A stretch of 64,000 nt of DNA, from assembly GCF_030440515.1 (NCBI RefSeq), contig NZ_CP076543.1, positions 1,488,001 to 1,552,000 of the forward strand, read 5' to 3'. Shown piece after piece: positions 49,335 to 58,826 of the stretch. The notes below the pieces were generated by a model, which did not search any database, had not been told where the DNA came from, and worked only from the letters and a program-made list of their open reading frames with translations. How positions within the stretch are numbered: the first letter of the stretch is position 1; each line of letters begins with the position of its first letter. A program made the translations under genes and the position numbers. The stretch comes from Streptomyces xanthophaeus. Its GTDB lineage: Bacteria; Actinomycetota; Actinomycetes; Streptomycetales; Streptomycetaceae.

Positions 49335-51134
49335 ATGGACCGTCAGTCCAGTCAGTCCACCCTCCAGACCATCGCCGTCGTCGGCCTCGGCACGATGGGC
49401 ACCGGCATCGCCGAGGTCCTCGCCCGGGCCGGCCGCGAGGTCATCGGCATCGACATCAGCGAGGCCGCCGCCCACCGGGCCGCGACCGCCCTCGCCTCCG
49501 CCACCGCGCGCTCCGTCGCCCGGGAGCGGCTCACCGAGCAGGAGCGGGCCGACGTGCTCGCCCGCTTCCGCACCTTCACCGACCTGGGCGCCGCCGCCGA
49601 GGCCGATCTGGTCATCGAGGTCGTCCCCGAGTCGTACGAGATCAAGCAGCAGGTGTTCCGCGAGCTCGACGCGATCGTGCGGCCCGACACCATCCTGGCC
49701 ACCGGCACCAACGCCCTGTCGGTGACGCGCATGGCCGCCGAGTCCCTGCGCCCCGAGCGCGTGCTGGGCCTGCACTTCTTCAACCCGGCCCCGGCGATGA
49801 AGCTGGTCGAGATCGTCTCCTGCGTCCTGACCGCCCCGCCGGCCGTCGAGGCGGTCACCGAACTGGCCCGCGAGCTCGGCAAGGAGCCCGTTCCGGTCGG
49901 CGACCGGCCCGGTTTCGTCGCCGACGGCCTGCTCTTCGGTTACCTCAACCAGGCCGCCGCCATGTACGAGGCGCGGTACGCCTCCCGCGAGGACATCGAC
50001 GCGGCGATGCGGCTCGGCTGCGGGCTGCCCATGGGCCCGCTCGCGCTGCTCGACCTGATCGGCGTGGACACGGCCCGTACCGTCCTGGAGGCCATGTACT
50101 CCTCCTCCGGCGACCGCCTGCACGCCCCGGCCCCGATCCTGGGCCAGCTGGCCGAGGCGGGCCTGACCGGGCAGAAGTCCGGCCGCGGCTTCTACACGTA
50201 CGAGGCGCCGGGCAGCTCGGTGATCGTCCGCGACCTGCAGACCCCGCTCGACGGGTCCCTGGTGGGCAGCGGCCGTCCCGTCAGCTCGGTCGGCGTGGCC
50301 GGCTCGGGGACCATGGCGAGCGGGATCGCCCAGGTCTTCGCGCAGGCCGGTTACAGCGTGGTGCTCGCCGCCCGCAGCCAGGAGAAGGCCGAGGCCGCCA
50401 AGGCCGCGATCGGGAAGTCCTTGGGCCGTGCGGTGTCCAAGGGCCGCCTGACCGAGGAGGGCGCGGCCCAGACCCTGGACCGGATCACCCCGGCCGGTTC
50501 GCTGGACGCCTTCGCCGAGGTGGACCTGGCCGTGGAGGCCGTCGCCGAGGACCTGGCGGTCAAGCAGGAGCTGTTCGCGGCCCTGGACAAGGTCTGCAAG
50601 CCGGGTGCGGTGCTGGCCACCACCACCTCCTCGCTGCCGGTGATCGCGGTCGCCCGCGTGACCTCGCGTCCGCAGGACGTGATCGGCATGCACTTCTTCA
50701 ACCCGGCCCCGGCGATGAAGCTGGTCGAGGTGGTCCGGACCGTCCTGACCGCCGACGACGTCCACGCCACGGTCCGCGAGATCTGTCTCAAGGTGCGCAA
50801 GCACCCGGTGGACTGCGGCGACCGGGCCGGCTTCATCGTGAACGCGCTGCTGTTCCCGTACCTCAACAACGCGATCAAGATGGTCGAGCAGCACTACGCC
50901 GACATCGACCAGATCGACGCGGCGATGAAGCTGGGCGGCGGCTACCCGATGGGCCCGTTCGAGCTCCTCGACGTGGTCGGCCTGGATGTCTCGCTGGCCA
51001 TCGAGAAGGTCCTGCACAAGGAGTTCCGCGACCCGGGCCTGGCCCCGTCCCCGCTGCTGGAGCACCTGGTGGCGGCGGGCTGCCTGGGCCGGAAGACCGG
51101 CCGCGGATTCCGTGAGTACGCCGCCCGCCGGTAA
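49335..51134 (+). CDS. Fused double 3-hydroxyacyl-CoA dehydrogenase (ethylmalonyl-CoA pathway)
   Basis: The 599-aa protein is two 3-hydroxyacyl-CoA dehydrogenases in tandem (~1-290 and ~310-599): each has an NAD loop (GLGTMGTG; GSGTMASG), FFNPAPAMKLVE, and the C-terminal PMGP helix domain (GYPMGPFELLD). Position ahead of ccr, ecm and mcd indicates reduction of acetoacetyl-CoA to 3-hydroxybutyryl-CoA, the first step supplying crotonyl-CoA. The two halves differ enough to suggest an old duplication. The gene lies ahead of the TetR gene, 163 bases apart. Confidence 0.9.
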   Translation: MDRQSSQSTLQTIAVVGLGTMGTGIAEVLARAGREVIGIDISEAAAHRAATALASATARSVARERLTEQERADVLARFRTFTDLGAAAEADLVIEVVPESYEIKQQVFRELDAIVRPDTILATGTNALSVTRMAAESLRPERVLGLHFFNPAPAMKLVEIVSCVLTAPPAVEAVTELARELGKEPVPVGDRPGFVADGLLFGYLNQAAAMYEARYASREDIDAAMRLGCGLPMGPLALLDLIGVDTARTVLEAMYSSSGDRLHAPAPILGQLAEAGLTGQKSGRGFYTYEAPGSSVIVRDLQTPLDGSLVGSGRPVSSVGVAGSGTMASGIAQVFAQAGYSVVLAARSQEKAEAAKAAIGKSLGRAVSKGRLTEEGAAQTLDRITPAGSLDAFAEVDLAVEAVAEDLAVKQELFAALDKVCKPGAVLATTTSSLPVIAVARVTSRPQDVIGMHFFNPAPAMKLVEVVRTVLTADDVHATVREICLKVRKHPVDCGDRAGFIVNALLFPYLNNAIKMVEQHYADIDQIDAAMKLGGGYPMGPFELLDVVGLDVSLAIEKVLHKEFRDPGLAPSPLLEHLVAAGCLGRKTGRGFREYAARR

Positions 51135-51297
51135 TCCGTCGGGCCACGAGCCGGATGCGTGGGGAGGGCTGCTCGGGCCCGCCGGACCCTCACGGCGGGC
51201 CAACCCTCACGAGCCCAGTGCGGGCTCTCCCCCGCATCCACCCCCCTCCCACCCCCCGCAGGCGCGCTCCCCTGCACGAATGAAGTACTTTCGCTCT

Positions 51298-52110
51298 ATG
51301 TCCCAGCCCGCCAAGACCTCGCCCCGCGCCGCCGCGTCCTCCGACACCCCGGAGAGCCCGGCCGGCACCAAGGCGGCCGCTCAAAGGCTCAAGATGCGCC
51401 GCGAGCTCGCCGCCGCGGCCATGGAGCTCTTCGCGACCAAGGGGTACGAGGCGACGACGGTCGACGAGATCGCCGCGACCGCCGGGGTGGCTCGGCGGAC
51501 CTTCTTCCGGCACTTCCGGTCCAAGGAAGAGGCGATCTTCCCGGACCACGACGACACCCTGACCCGCGCCGAGGCCGTCCTGGACGTGGCCCCGGCCCAC
51601 GAGCACCCGCTCGACACGGTGTGCCGCGGGATCAAGGAAGTCATGAAGATGTACGCCGCCTCGCCCGCGGTGTCGGTGGAGCGCTACCGGCTGACCCGTG
51701 AGGTGCCGGCGCTGCGGGAGCGGGAGATCGCCTCGGTGGCCCGGTACGAGCGGCTGTTCACCCGCTACCTGCTGGCCCATTTCGACGAGCACGACCACCA
51801 CGACGGCAACGACGACCCGCTGCTGGCCGAGGTGGCCGCCTCGGCGGTGGTGACCGCCCACAACCACGTGCTGCGGCGCTGGCTGCGCGCGGGCGGCCAG
51901 GGGGACGTGGAGGCGCAGCTGGACCACGCCTTCTCGATCGTCCGGAAGACCTTCGGTTCGGGCATCGGCGCGGGCCGCACCCTGAGCACGGCCCCGGCCG
52001 CGCCGGCGGCCGTCCGTACACAGGGCGAGGTGCTGGTGGCGGTGGCCCGCACGGATGCCCCGCTGGACGAGGTCATGCGGACCATCGAGGAAGCCCTGCG
52101 CGCCAAGTAG
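51298..52110 (+). CDS. TetR-family regulator of the ethylmalonyl-CoA cluster
   Basis: A 270-aa protein with a TetR HTH at residues ~30-80 (AAAAMELFATKGYEATTVDE, then ATAGVARRTFFRHFRSKEEA) and a large C-terminal ligand domain. It probably senses an acyl-CoA and controls the flanking transcription units; the paired 22-bp motif is its candidate site. ATG at 51298 is preferred; ATG at 51280 (MKYFRSMSQ) is possible. A GC-rich hairpin downstream ends the unit, so ccr has its own promoter. Confidence 0.9.
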   Translation: MSQPAKTSPRAAASSDTPESPAGTKAAAQRLKMRRELAAAAMELFATKGYEATTVDEIAATAGVARRTFFRHFRSKEEAIFPDHDDTLTRAEAVLDVAPAHEHPLDTVCRGIKEVMKMYAASPAVSVERYRLTREVPALREREIASVARYERLFTRYLLAHFDEHDHHDGNDDPLLAEVAASAVVTAHNHVLRRWLRAGGQGDVEAQLDHAFSIVRKTFGSGIGAGRTLSTAPAAPAAVRTQGEVLVAVARTDAPLDEVMRTIEEALRAK

Positions 52111-52126
52111 AAGTCACTCTCGTCAC

Positions 52127-52157
52127 AGCGGCCGCTCCCGATCCGGGGGCGGCCGCT
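52127..52157 (+). terminator. Terminator of the TetR gene
   Basis: AGCGGCCGC and GCGGCCGCT form a perfect 9-bp stem around a 13-base loop, followed by TTCGT. It lies 17 bases after the stop. Confidence 0.75.
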
Positions 52158-52194
52158 TTCGTATGTCCGGCTTGCCCCTACTCGCGGGTAACTC

Positions 52195-52216
52195 TGATCG
52201 ATCATCGCTCATCGGT
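52195..52216. promoter_or_regulatory. Candidate TetR operator, copy 2
   Basis: The 22-base site begins TGATCGATCATCG and ends ATCGGT, and differs from the upstream copy at three positions. It sits ~45 bases before the ccr -35 candidate, further from the start than a simple repressor site. Confidence 0.6.
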
Positions 52217-52260
52217 GCAGGTCAATCGGCAAATGAGAGAAAGTTTTGGCACGCGGTGCC

Positions 52261-52289
52261 TTGCCGGGTGACACGGGGTGCCATACGTT
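52261..52289 (+). promoter_or_regulatory. Candidate ccr promoter TTGCCG-N17-TACGTT
   Basis: TTGCCG at 52261-52266 and TACGTT at 52284-52289 have the ideal 17-base spacing for a HrdB-type promoter, ~205 bases before the GTG of ccr. The hexamers themselves are only moderate matches. Confidence 0.4.
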
Positions 52290-52492
52290 GAAGACGTCCG
52301 GATGTCCCCGCGACCCACGCCCACACGGCATGGAACGCGCCCCGGATCGCCTGCGTCACCAGGCATCGCACGCCTCACCACGGGCGTCGCCCAGCTTCAC
52401 CGCACCAGCCGGACCGACGGCACACCACACCTGCACCACGCACCCCCGTTCCCCTCAGCGCACCCTCATCAGCGCTAGCCGGAGGCTCTACC

Positions 52493-53830
52493 GTGAAGGA
52501 CATCCTGGACGCGATTCAGTCGCAGTCCGCCACCGCCGCAGACTTCGCGGCCCTGCCGCTGCCCGACTCGTACCGCGCGATCACCGTGCACAAGGACGAG
52601 GCGGAGATGTTCGCGGGGCTGACGACACGCGAGAAGGACCCGCGCAAGTCCCTTCACCTGGACAACGTCCCGGTGCCGGAGCTGGGCCCGGGCGAGGCCC
52701 TGGTCGCCGTCATGGCCTCCTCAGTCAACTACAACTCCGTGTGGACCTCGATCTTCGAGCCGGTGTCCACCTTCAGCTTCCTGGAGCGCTACGGGCGCCT
52801 GTCGGAGCTGACCAAGCGCCACGACCTGCCGTACCACATCATCGGCTCCGACCTCGCGGGCGTCGTGCTGCGCACCGGCCCGGGCGTCAACGCCTGGAAG
52901 CCGGGCGACGAGGTCGTCGCCCACTGCCTCTCGGTCGAGCTGGAGTCCTCGGACGGCCACAACGACACGATGCTCGACCCCGAGCAGCGCATCTGGGGCT
53001 TCGAGACCAACTTCGGCGGCCTGGCGGAGATCGCACTCGTCAAGTCCAACCAGCTGATGCCGAAGCCGGACCACCTGAGCTGGGAGGAGGCCGCCTCCCC
53101 CGGTCTGGTCAACTCCACCGCCTACCGCCAGCTGGTCTCCCGCAACGGCGCCGGCATGAAGCAGGGCGACAACGTCCTGATCTGGGGCGCCAGCGGCGGC
53201 CTCGGCTCGTACGCGACCCAGTTCGCGCTCGCCGGCGGCGCCAACCCGATCTGTGTGGTCTCCAGCCCCGAGAAGGCGGACATCTGCCGGGCCATGGGCG
53301 CCGAGGCGGTCATCGACCGCAACGCCGAGGGCTACAAGTTCTGGAAGGACGAGCACACCCAGGACCCGAAGGAGTGGAAGCGCTTCGGCAAGCGCATCCG
53401 CGAGCTGACCGGCGGCGAGGACGTGGACATCGTCTTCGAGCACCCGGGCCGCGAGACCTTCGGCGCGAGCGTCTACGTCACCCGCAAGGGCGGCACGATC
53501 GTCACCTGCGCCTCGACCTCCGGCTACAACCACGAGTACGACAACCGCTACCTGTGGATGTCCCTCAAGAGGATCGTCGGCTCGCACTTCGCGAACTACC
53601 GCGAGGCCTGGGAGGCGAACCGCCTGGTCGCCAAGGGCAAGATCCACCCCACCCTGTCGAAGGTCTACTCCCTGGAGGACACCGGACAGGCCGCCTACGA
53701 CGTCCACCGCAACCTCCACCAGGGCAAGGTCGGCGTCCTCGCGCTGGCCCCCGAGGAGGGCCTGGGCGTGCGCGACCACGAGCTGCGCGCGACGCACCTC
53801 GACGCGATCAACCGCTTCCGTAACGTCTGA
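52493..53830 (+). CDS. ccr: Crotonyl-CoA carboxylase/reductase
   Basis: Ccr reductively carboxylates crotonyl-CoA to (2S)-ethylmalonyl-CoA with CO2 and NADPH, supplying both glyoxylate-cycle-independent C2 assimilation and polyketide extender units. The 445-aa product is an MDR-fold reductase (nucleotide loop GASGGLGSYATQFAL). The four CO2-pocket residues recognised in the Kitasatospora enzyme (Asn81, Phe170, Glu171, His365) are all in place here at the same numbers. GTG at 52493 follows GGAGGCTCTACC. It is the first gene of the operon ccr-ecm-mcl-mch-mcd. Confidence 0.98.
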   Translation: MKDILDAIQSQSATAADFAALPLPDSYRAITVHKDEAEMFAGLTTREKDPRKSLHLDNVPVPELGPGEALVAVMASSVNYNSVWTSIFEPVSTFSFLERYGRLSELTKRHDLPYHIIGSDLAGVVLRTGPGVNAWKPGDEVVAHCLSVELESSDGHNDTMLDPEQRIWGFETNFGGLAEIALVKSNQLMPKPDHLSWEEAASPGLVNSTAYRQLVSRNGAGMKQGDNVLIWGASGGLGSYATQFALAGGANPICVVSSPEKADICRAMGAEAVIDRNAEGYKFWKDEHTQDPKEWKRFGKRIRELTGGEDVDIVFEHPGRETFGASVYVTRKGGTIVTCASTSGYNHEYDNRYLWMSLKRIVGSHFANYREAWEANRLVAKGKIHPTLSKVYSLEDTGQAAYDVHRNLHQGKVGVLALAPEEGLGVRDHELRATHLDAINRFRNV

Positions 53831-53861
53831 GACCGTTCAAAGGCCTAAGGGACAGCCTGAG

Positions 53862-55943
53862 ATGACAGAGCGCCAGAAGGACCGTCCGTGGCTCATGCGG
53901 ACGTACGCCGGCCACTCCACGGCCGAGGCGTCCAACGAGCTGTACCGCCGCAACCTCGCCAAGGGCCAGACGGGTCTGTCGGTCGCCTTCGACCTGCCGA
54001 CCCAGACCGGATACGACCCCGACCACATCCTCGCCCGCGGCGAGGTGGGCCGGGTCGGGGTCCCGGTCTCCCATCTGGGCGACATGCGGCGGCTGTTCCA
54101 GGACATACCCCTGGAGCAGATGAACACCTCGATGACGATCAACGCCACGGCCATGTGGCTGCTGGCGCTCTACCAGGTGGCCGCCGAGGAGCAGGGCGCG
54201 GACATCGCCCAGCTCCAGGGCACCACCCAGAACGACATCGTCAAGGAATACCTCTCGCGCGGGACGCACGTCTTCCCGCCGGGGCCGTCCCTGCGGCTGA
54301 CGACGGACATGATCGCGTACACGGTCAACCACATCCCCAAGTGGAACCCGATCAACATCTGCTCGTACCACCTCCAGGAGGCCGGGGCCACCCCGGTCCA
54401 GGAGATCTCGTACGCGATGTCCACGGCGATCGCGGTCCTCGACTCGGTGCGCGACTCGGGCCAGGTGCCCCAGGAGCGCTTCGGCGAGGTCGTCGCCCGG
54501 ATCTCCTTCTTCGTGAACGCGGGCGTCCGCTTCATCGAGGAGATGTGCAAGATGCGCGCCTTCGGCCGCATCTGGGACAAGGTCACCCACGAGCGCTACG
54601 GCATCGAGAACGCGAAGCAGCGTCGCTTCCGTTACGGCGTCCAGGTCAACTCCCTGGGGCTGACCGAGGCCCAGCCGGAGAACAACGTCCAGCGCATCGT
54701 GCTGGAGATGCTCGCGGTCACCCTCTCCAAGGACGCCCGCGCCCGCGCCGTGCAGCTGCCCGCCTGGAACGAGGCGCTGGGTCTGCCCCGGCCCTGGGAC
54801 CAGCAGTGGTCGCTGCGCATCCAGCAGGTCCTCGCGCTCGAGAGCGACCTGCTGGAGTACGACGACATCTTCGCCGGATCCCACGTCATCGAGGCCAAAG
54901 TCGACTCCCTGGTCGCCGACTGCCTGGCCGAGATCGACCGGATCCAGGAGATGGGCGGCGCCATGGCGGCCGTCGAGTCCGGGTACCTGAAGGGCGAGCT
55001 GGTCTCCTCGCACGCCGAGCGGCGGGCGCGGATCGAGGCCGGCGAGGACAAGATCGTCGGTGTCAACTGCTACCAGCAGACCGAGGAGAACCCGCTCACG
55101 GCCGACCTGGACGGCGCCATCATGACGGTCGACCCGGCAACGGAGGCGCTGACCGTCGAGCGCATCGGCCGCTGGCGCGCCGAGCGCCAGGAGTCCTCGG
55201 ACCGCCAGGGGAACGGCGACCCGTTCGTCTTCCCCACCACCCAGCAGGCGCTGGAGCGCCTCAAGGAGGCCGCGGCGGGCACCGAGAACCTGATGGAGGC
55301 CACGCTGGAGTGCGCCCGCGCCGGTGTCACCACCGGCGAGTGGGCCGGCGCCCTGCGCGAGGTGTTCGGCGAGTTCCGCGCCCCCACCGGAGTCTCCTCG
55401 GCCCCGGTCGCGGTCACCGCCGAGCCCGGTACGCCGATGCACGAGGTCCGCGCGAAGGTGTCCCGTACGGCCGACGAGCTCGGCTCGGGCCGGCTGCGCC
55501 TGCTGGTCGGCAAGCCCGGCCTGGACGGGCACTCCAACGGCGCCGAGCAGATCGCCGTCCGGGCCCGAGACGCCGGCTTCGAGGTGGTCTACCAGGGCAT
55601 CAGGCTGACGCCGGAGGAGATCTCCTCCGCGGCGCTGGCCGAGGACGTGCACTGCGTGGGACTGTCCATCCTGTCCGGCTCGCACAGCGCTCTGGTCCCG
55701 GACGTCCTGGAACGGCTGCGGACGGCGGGGGCGGGTGACATCCCCGTCATCGTCGGAGGCATCATTCCCAACGCCGACGCCGTGACCCTGAAGGCCGCGG
55801 GTGTCGCCGCGGTCTTCACGCCCAAGGACTTCGGCATCACGGAGATCATCGGCCGTATCGTCGACGAGATCCGCAAGGCAAACAAGCTCGCCCCCCTCGA
55901 CATCGACAACGAATTCGTTGCAAGCACGGAGGTCCCCGCATGA
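53862..55943 (+). CDS. ecm: Ethylmalonyl-CoA mutase (B12-dependent)
   Basis: The 693-aa enzyme isomerises ethylmalonyl-CoA to methylsuccinyl-CoA with adenosylcobalamin. The N-terminal barrel starts with SNELYRRNLAKGQTGLSVAF and contains NINCY-like (HLQEAGATPVQEIS) text typical of the mutase family; the B12 domain carries DGHSNG (Asp555, His557, Gly560, the DxHxxG lower-ligand motif). Streptomyces literature also calls this gene meaA. Stop overlaps the start of mcl (ATGA). The ccr-ecm spacing is 31 bases, consistent with one transcript. Confidence 0.95.
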   Translation: MTERQKDRPWLMRTYAGHSTAEASNELYRRNLAKGQTGLSVAFDLPTQTGYDPDHILARGEVGRVGVPVSHLGDMRRLFQDIPLEQMNTSMTINATAMWLLALYQVAAEEQGADIAQLQGTTQNDIVKEYLSRGTHVFPPGPSLRLTTDMIAYTVNHIPKWNPINICSYHLQEAGATPVQEISYAMSTAIAVLDSVRDSGQVPQERFGEVVARISFFVNAGVRFIEEMCKMRAFGRIWDKVTHERYGIENAKQRRFRYGVQVNSLGLTEAQPENNVQRIVLEMLAVTLSKDARARAVQLPAWNEALGLPRPWDQQWSLRIQQVLALESDLLEYDDIFAGSHVIEAKVDSLVADCLAEIDRIQEMGGAMAAVESGYLKGELVSSHAERRARIEAGEDKIVGVNCYQQTEENPLTADLDGAIMTVDPATEALTVERIGRWRAERQESSDRQGNGDPFVFPTTQQALERLKEAAAGTENLMEATLECARAGVTTGEWAGALREVFGEFRAPTGVSSAPVAVTAEPGTPMHEVRAKVSRTADELGSGRLRLLVGKPGLDGHSNGAEQIAVRARDAGFEVVYQGIRLTPEEISSAALAEDVHCVGLSILSGSHSALVPDVLERLRTAGAGDIPVIVGGIIPNADAVTLKAAGVAAVFTPKDFGITEIIGRIVDEIRKANKLAPLDIDNEFVASTEVPA

Positions 55944-56914
55944 CCACGCCCGTCCACCCGGTGAACCGCCTTCGCCCGCGTCGCTCCTGCCTCGCGGTGC
56001 CCGGCTCGAACCCGCGGTTCCTGGAGAAGGCCCAGGGCCTGCCGGCCGACCAGGTCTTCCTGGACCTGGAGGACGCCTGCGCGCCGCTCGCCAAGGAAGG
56101 CGCCCGCCACACCATCGTGGACGCGCTGAACAACGGCGACTGGACCGGCAAGACCCGCGTCGTGCGCGTCAACGACTGGACCACGCACTGGACCTACCGC
56201 GACGTCGTCACGGTCGTCGAGGGCGCCGGCCAGAACCTCGACTGCATCATGCTGCCGAAGGTCCAGGACGCCCAGCAGGTCGTGGCGCTGGACCTGCTGC
56301 TGACCCAGATCGAGAAGACCATGGGCTTCGAGGTCGGCAAGATCGGCATCGAGGCGCAGATCGAGAACGCCAAGGGCCTGGTGAACGTCGACGAGATCGC
56401 CGCCGCCTCGCCGCGGCTGGAGACGATCATCTTCGGCCCGGCCGACTTCATGGCCTCGATCAACATGAAGTCCCTGGTCGTGGGCATGCAGCCGCCCGGC
56501 TACCCGGCGGACGCCTACCACTACATCCTGATGCGGATCCTGATGGCGGCCCGCATGCACAACCTCCAGGCGATCGACGGCCCCTTCCTGCAGATCCGCG
56601 ACGTGGACGCCTACCGCGAGGTGGCGGGCCGGGCCGCCGCGCTGGGCTTCGACGGCAAGTGGGTGCTGCACCCGGGCCAGGTCGACGCGGCGAACGAGGT
56701 CTTCTCCCCCTCCCAGGAGGACTACGACCACTCCGAGCTGATCCTCGACGCGTACGACTGGTGCACCTCCGAGGCCGGCGGCAAGAAGGGCTCGGCCATG
56801 CTCGGCGACGAGATGATCGACGAGGCCAGCCGCAAGATGGCCCTGGTCATCGCCGGCAAGGGCCGGGCGGCCGGGATGCAGCGCACCACCAAGTTCGAGA
56901 TCCCGGAGGCCTGA
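55940..56914 (+). CDS. mcl: Malyl-CoA/beta-methylmalyl-CoA lyase (HpcH/CitE family)
   Basis: The 324-aa protein cleaves beta-methylmalyl-CoA to glyoxylate and propionyl-CoA. It shows the CitE-like fold with RSCLAVPGSNPRFLEKAQGL, an acidic metal ligand in FLDLEDACAP, and the later IEAQIENAKGLVNVDEIAAA with its Glu. It starts inside the ecm stop. The CoA-binding arginine is plausible in RPRRSCL. Position and family make the assignment good. Confidence 0.92.
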   Translation: MTTPVHPVNRLRPRRSCLAVPGSNPRFLEKAQGLPADQVFLDLEDACAPLAKEGARHTIVDALNNGDWTGKTRVVRVNDWTTHWTYRDVVTVVEGAGQNLDCIMLPKVQDAQQVVALDLLLTQIEKTMGFEVGKIGIEAQIENAKGLVNVDEIAAASPRLETIIFGPADFMASINMKSLVVGMQPPGYPADAYHYILMRILMAARMHNLQAIDGPFLQIRDVDAYREVAGRAAALGFDGKWVLHPGQVDAANEVFSPSQEDYDHSELILDAYDWCTSEAGGKKGSAMLGDEMIDEASRKMALVIAGKGRAAGMQRTTKFEIPEA

Positions 56915-56919
56915 TCCCG

Positions 56920-57432
56920 ATGCAGTTCGGACGCACTTACGAAGAGTTCGAGGTCGGCGCGGTCTACAAGCACTGGCCCGGAAAGACGGTCACCGAGTAC
57001 GACGACCACCTCTTCTGCCTGCTGACCATGAACCACCACCCGCTCCACATGGACAGCAATTACGCGGAGAACACGACCGACTTCGGCAAGAACGTGGTCG
57101 TGGGCAACTACATCTACTCGCTGCTGCTCGGCATGTCCGTGCCGGACGTCTCCGGGAAGGCCATCGCCAACCTGGAGATCGAGTCCCTGCGGCACGTGGC
57201 GCCGACCTTCCACGGCGACACCATCTACGGCGAGACCACGGTCCTCGACAAGACCCCGTCGAAGTCGAAGAACGACCGCGGGATCGTCTACGTGGAGACC
57301 AAGGGCTACAAGCAGGACGGCACCCTCGTCTGCGTCTTCCGGCGCAAGGTGATGGTCCCGACCGAGACGTACATCAAGGAGCGCGGCGGCGAGCAGCCCG
57401 GCCGCCCCACGCTGAAGGAACAGGGGAAGTAG
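56920..57432 (+). CDS. mch: Mesaconyl-CoA hydratase (MaoC-like)
   Basis: The 170-aa hot-dog-fold hydratase carries the MaoC-type segment DDHLFCLLTMNHHPLHMD, with catalytic His/Asp candidates, and VVGNYIYSLLLGMSV. In the pathway it interconverts mesaconyl-CoA and beta-methylmalyl-CoA. It is half the length of the double-hot-dog Mch of Rhodobacter (about 340 aa), so a homodimer would be needed. GGAGG overlaps the mcl stop. It lies 5 bases after mcl and 2 bases before mcd. Confidence 0.88.
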   Translation: MQFGRTYEEFEVGAVYKHWPGKTVTEYDDHLFCLLTMNHHPLHMDSNYAENTTDFGKNVVVGNYIYSLLLGMSVPDVSGKAIANLEIESLRHVAPTFHGDTIYGETTVLDKTPSKSKNDRGIVYVETKGYKQDGTLVCVFRRKVMVPTETYIKERGGEQPGRPTLKEQGK

Positions 57433-57434
57433 CC

Positions 57435-58640
57435 ATGGCCCGACTCGCCCAGACCGCCGGGCTGACCGACGTCCAGCGGGAGATCCTCAAGACCGTCCGG
57501 GAGTTCGTCGACAAGGAGATCATCCCGGTCGCGACCGAGCTCGAACACCGTGACGAGTACCCGCAGCAGATCGTCGACGGCCTCAAGGAACTCGGCCTCT
57601 TCGGCCTGATGATCCCGGAGGAGTACGGCGGCCTGGGTGAGTCGCTCCTCACCTACGCCCTGTGCGTCGAGGAGATCGCCCGTGGCTGGATGTCCGTCTC
57701 GGGCATCATCAACACCCACTTCATCGTGGCGTACATGCTCAAGCAGCACGGCACGCAGGAGCAGAAGGATTACTTCCTTCCCCGCATGGCCCTGGGCGAG
57801 GTGCGCGGCGCGTTCTCGATGTCCGAGCCGGCGCTGGGCTCCGACGTGTCGGCCATCTCCTCCAAGGCGGTGAAGGACGGCGACGAGTACGTCCTGAACG
57901 GCCAGAAGATGTGGCTGACGAACGGCGGCAGCTCCACCCTGGTGGCCGTTCTCGTCCGGAGTGACGAAGGACACCCCGAGGGCACCGCGCCCCACAAGTC
58001 GATGACGACCTTCCTCGTCGAGAAGGAGCCCGGCTTCGGTGAGGTCCGCCCCGGCCTGACCATCCCCGGCAAGATCGACAAGATGGGCTACAAGGGCGTC
58101 GACACGACCGAGCTCATCATGGACGGACTGCGCATTCCGGCCAATCGGGTACTCGGCGGTCAGACGGGCCGAGGGTTTTACCAAATGATGGACGGGGTCG
58201 AGGTCGGCCGAGTCAACGTGGCGGCGCGTGGCTGCGGCGTCGCTCAGCGTGCTTTCGAACTGGGTGTCTCCTATGCCCAGCAACGTCACACTTTCGGCAA
58301 GCCGATCGCCGAGCACCAGGCGATTCAGTTCAAGCTGGCCGAGATGGCTACCAAGGTCGAAGCCGCCCATGCGATGATGGTGAATGCAGCACGCAAAAAG
58401 GACTCCGGGGAACGAAACGACCTCGAAGCAGGGATGGCGAAGTACCTCGCCTCCGAGTACTGCAAGGAGGTCGTCGAGGACGCCTTCCGTATCCACGGTG
58501 GATACGGGTTCTCGAAGGAGTACGAGATCGAGCGTCTCTACCGGGAGGCCCCGATGCTGCTGATCGGTGAAGGTACCGCCGAGATCCAGAAAATGATCAT
58601 CGGGCGACGCCTGCTCGAGGAGTACCGGCTTCAGGGCTGA
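57435..58640 (+). CDS. mcd: Methylsuccinyl-CoA dehydrogenase (acyl-CoA dehydrogenase family)
   Basis: The 401-aa flavoprotein oxidises methylsuccinyl-CoA to mesaconyl-CoA. Substrate loop: FSMSEPALGSDVSAISSKAV; catalytic Glu379 in IGEGTAEIQ (equivalent to Glu376 of medium-chain dehydrogenase). It lacks the N-terminal extension of the Rhodobacter enzyme. From about codon 230 the codon choice changes sharply to A/T-ending codons until about codon 340, then returns to normal; no frame disturbance is seen. It is the last gene of the operon; a hairpin follows the stop. Confidence 0.92.
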   Translation: MARLAQTAGLTDVQREILKTVREFVDKEIIPVATELEHRDEYPQQIVDGLKELGLFGLMIPEEYGGLGESLLTYALCVEEIARGWMSVSGIINTHFIVAYMLKQHGTQEQKDYFLPRMALGEVRGAFSMSEPALGSDVSAISSKAVKDGDEYVLNGQKMWLTNGGSSTLVAVLVRSDEGHPEGTAPHKSMTTFLVEKEPGFGEVRPGLTIPGKIDKMGYKGVDTTELIMDGLRIPANRVLGGQTGRGFYQMMDGVEVGRVNVAARGCGVAQRAFELGVSYAQQRHTFGKPIAEHQAIQFKLAEMATKVEAAHAMMVNAARKKDSGERNDLEAGMAKYLASEYCKEVVEDAFRIHGGYGFSKEYEIERLYREAPMLLIGEGTAEIQKMIIGRRLLEEYRLQG

Positions 58641-58645
58641 AAGTC

Positions 58646-58684
58646 CCTTTTGCAGCGAATCATCCATGGGTTCGTTGCGAAAGG
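58646..58684 (+). terminator. Hairpin after mcd
   Basis: CCTTTTGCAGCGAA and TTCGTTGCGAAAGG form a 14-bp stem with two G-U-type wobble positions and an 11-base loop. It begins 6 bases after the mcd stop. It is part of a lower-GC stretch of about 700 bases. Confidence 0.6.
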
Positions 58685-58826
58685 ATCACTGGCAGTGACT
58701 GGCTGACCGTCATCGACTCGGCTTCTGGCTTGCCCAGTTGTTGCGCGCAACCGATAGCATTCCAGTAAAGCCGCCGTCCCGTCCCCCCGTTTACGGCGCG
58801 GCAATCACCCGCTACGAAGGTCATCC

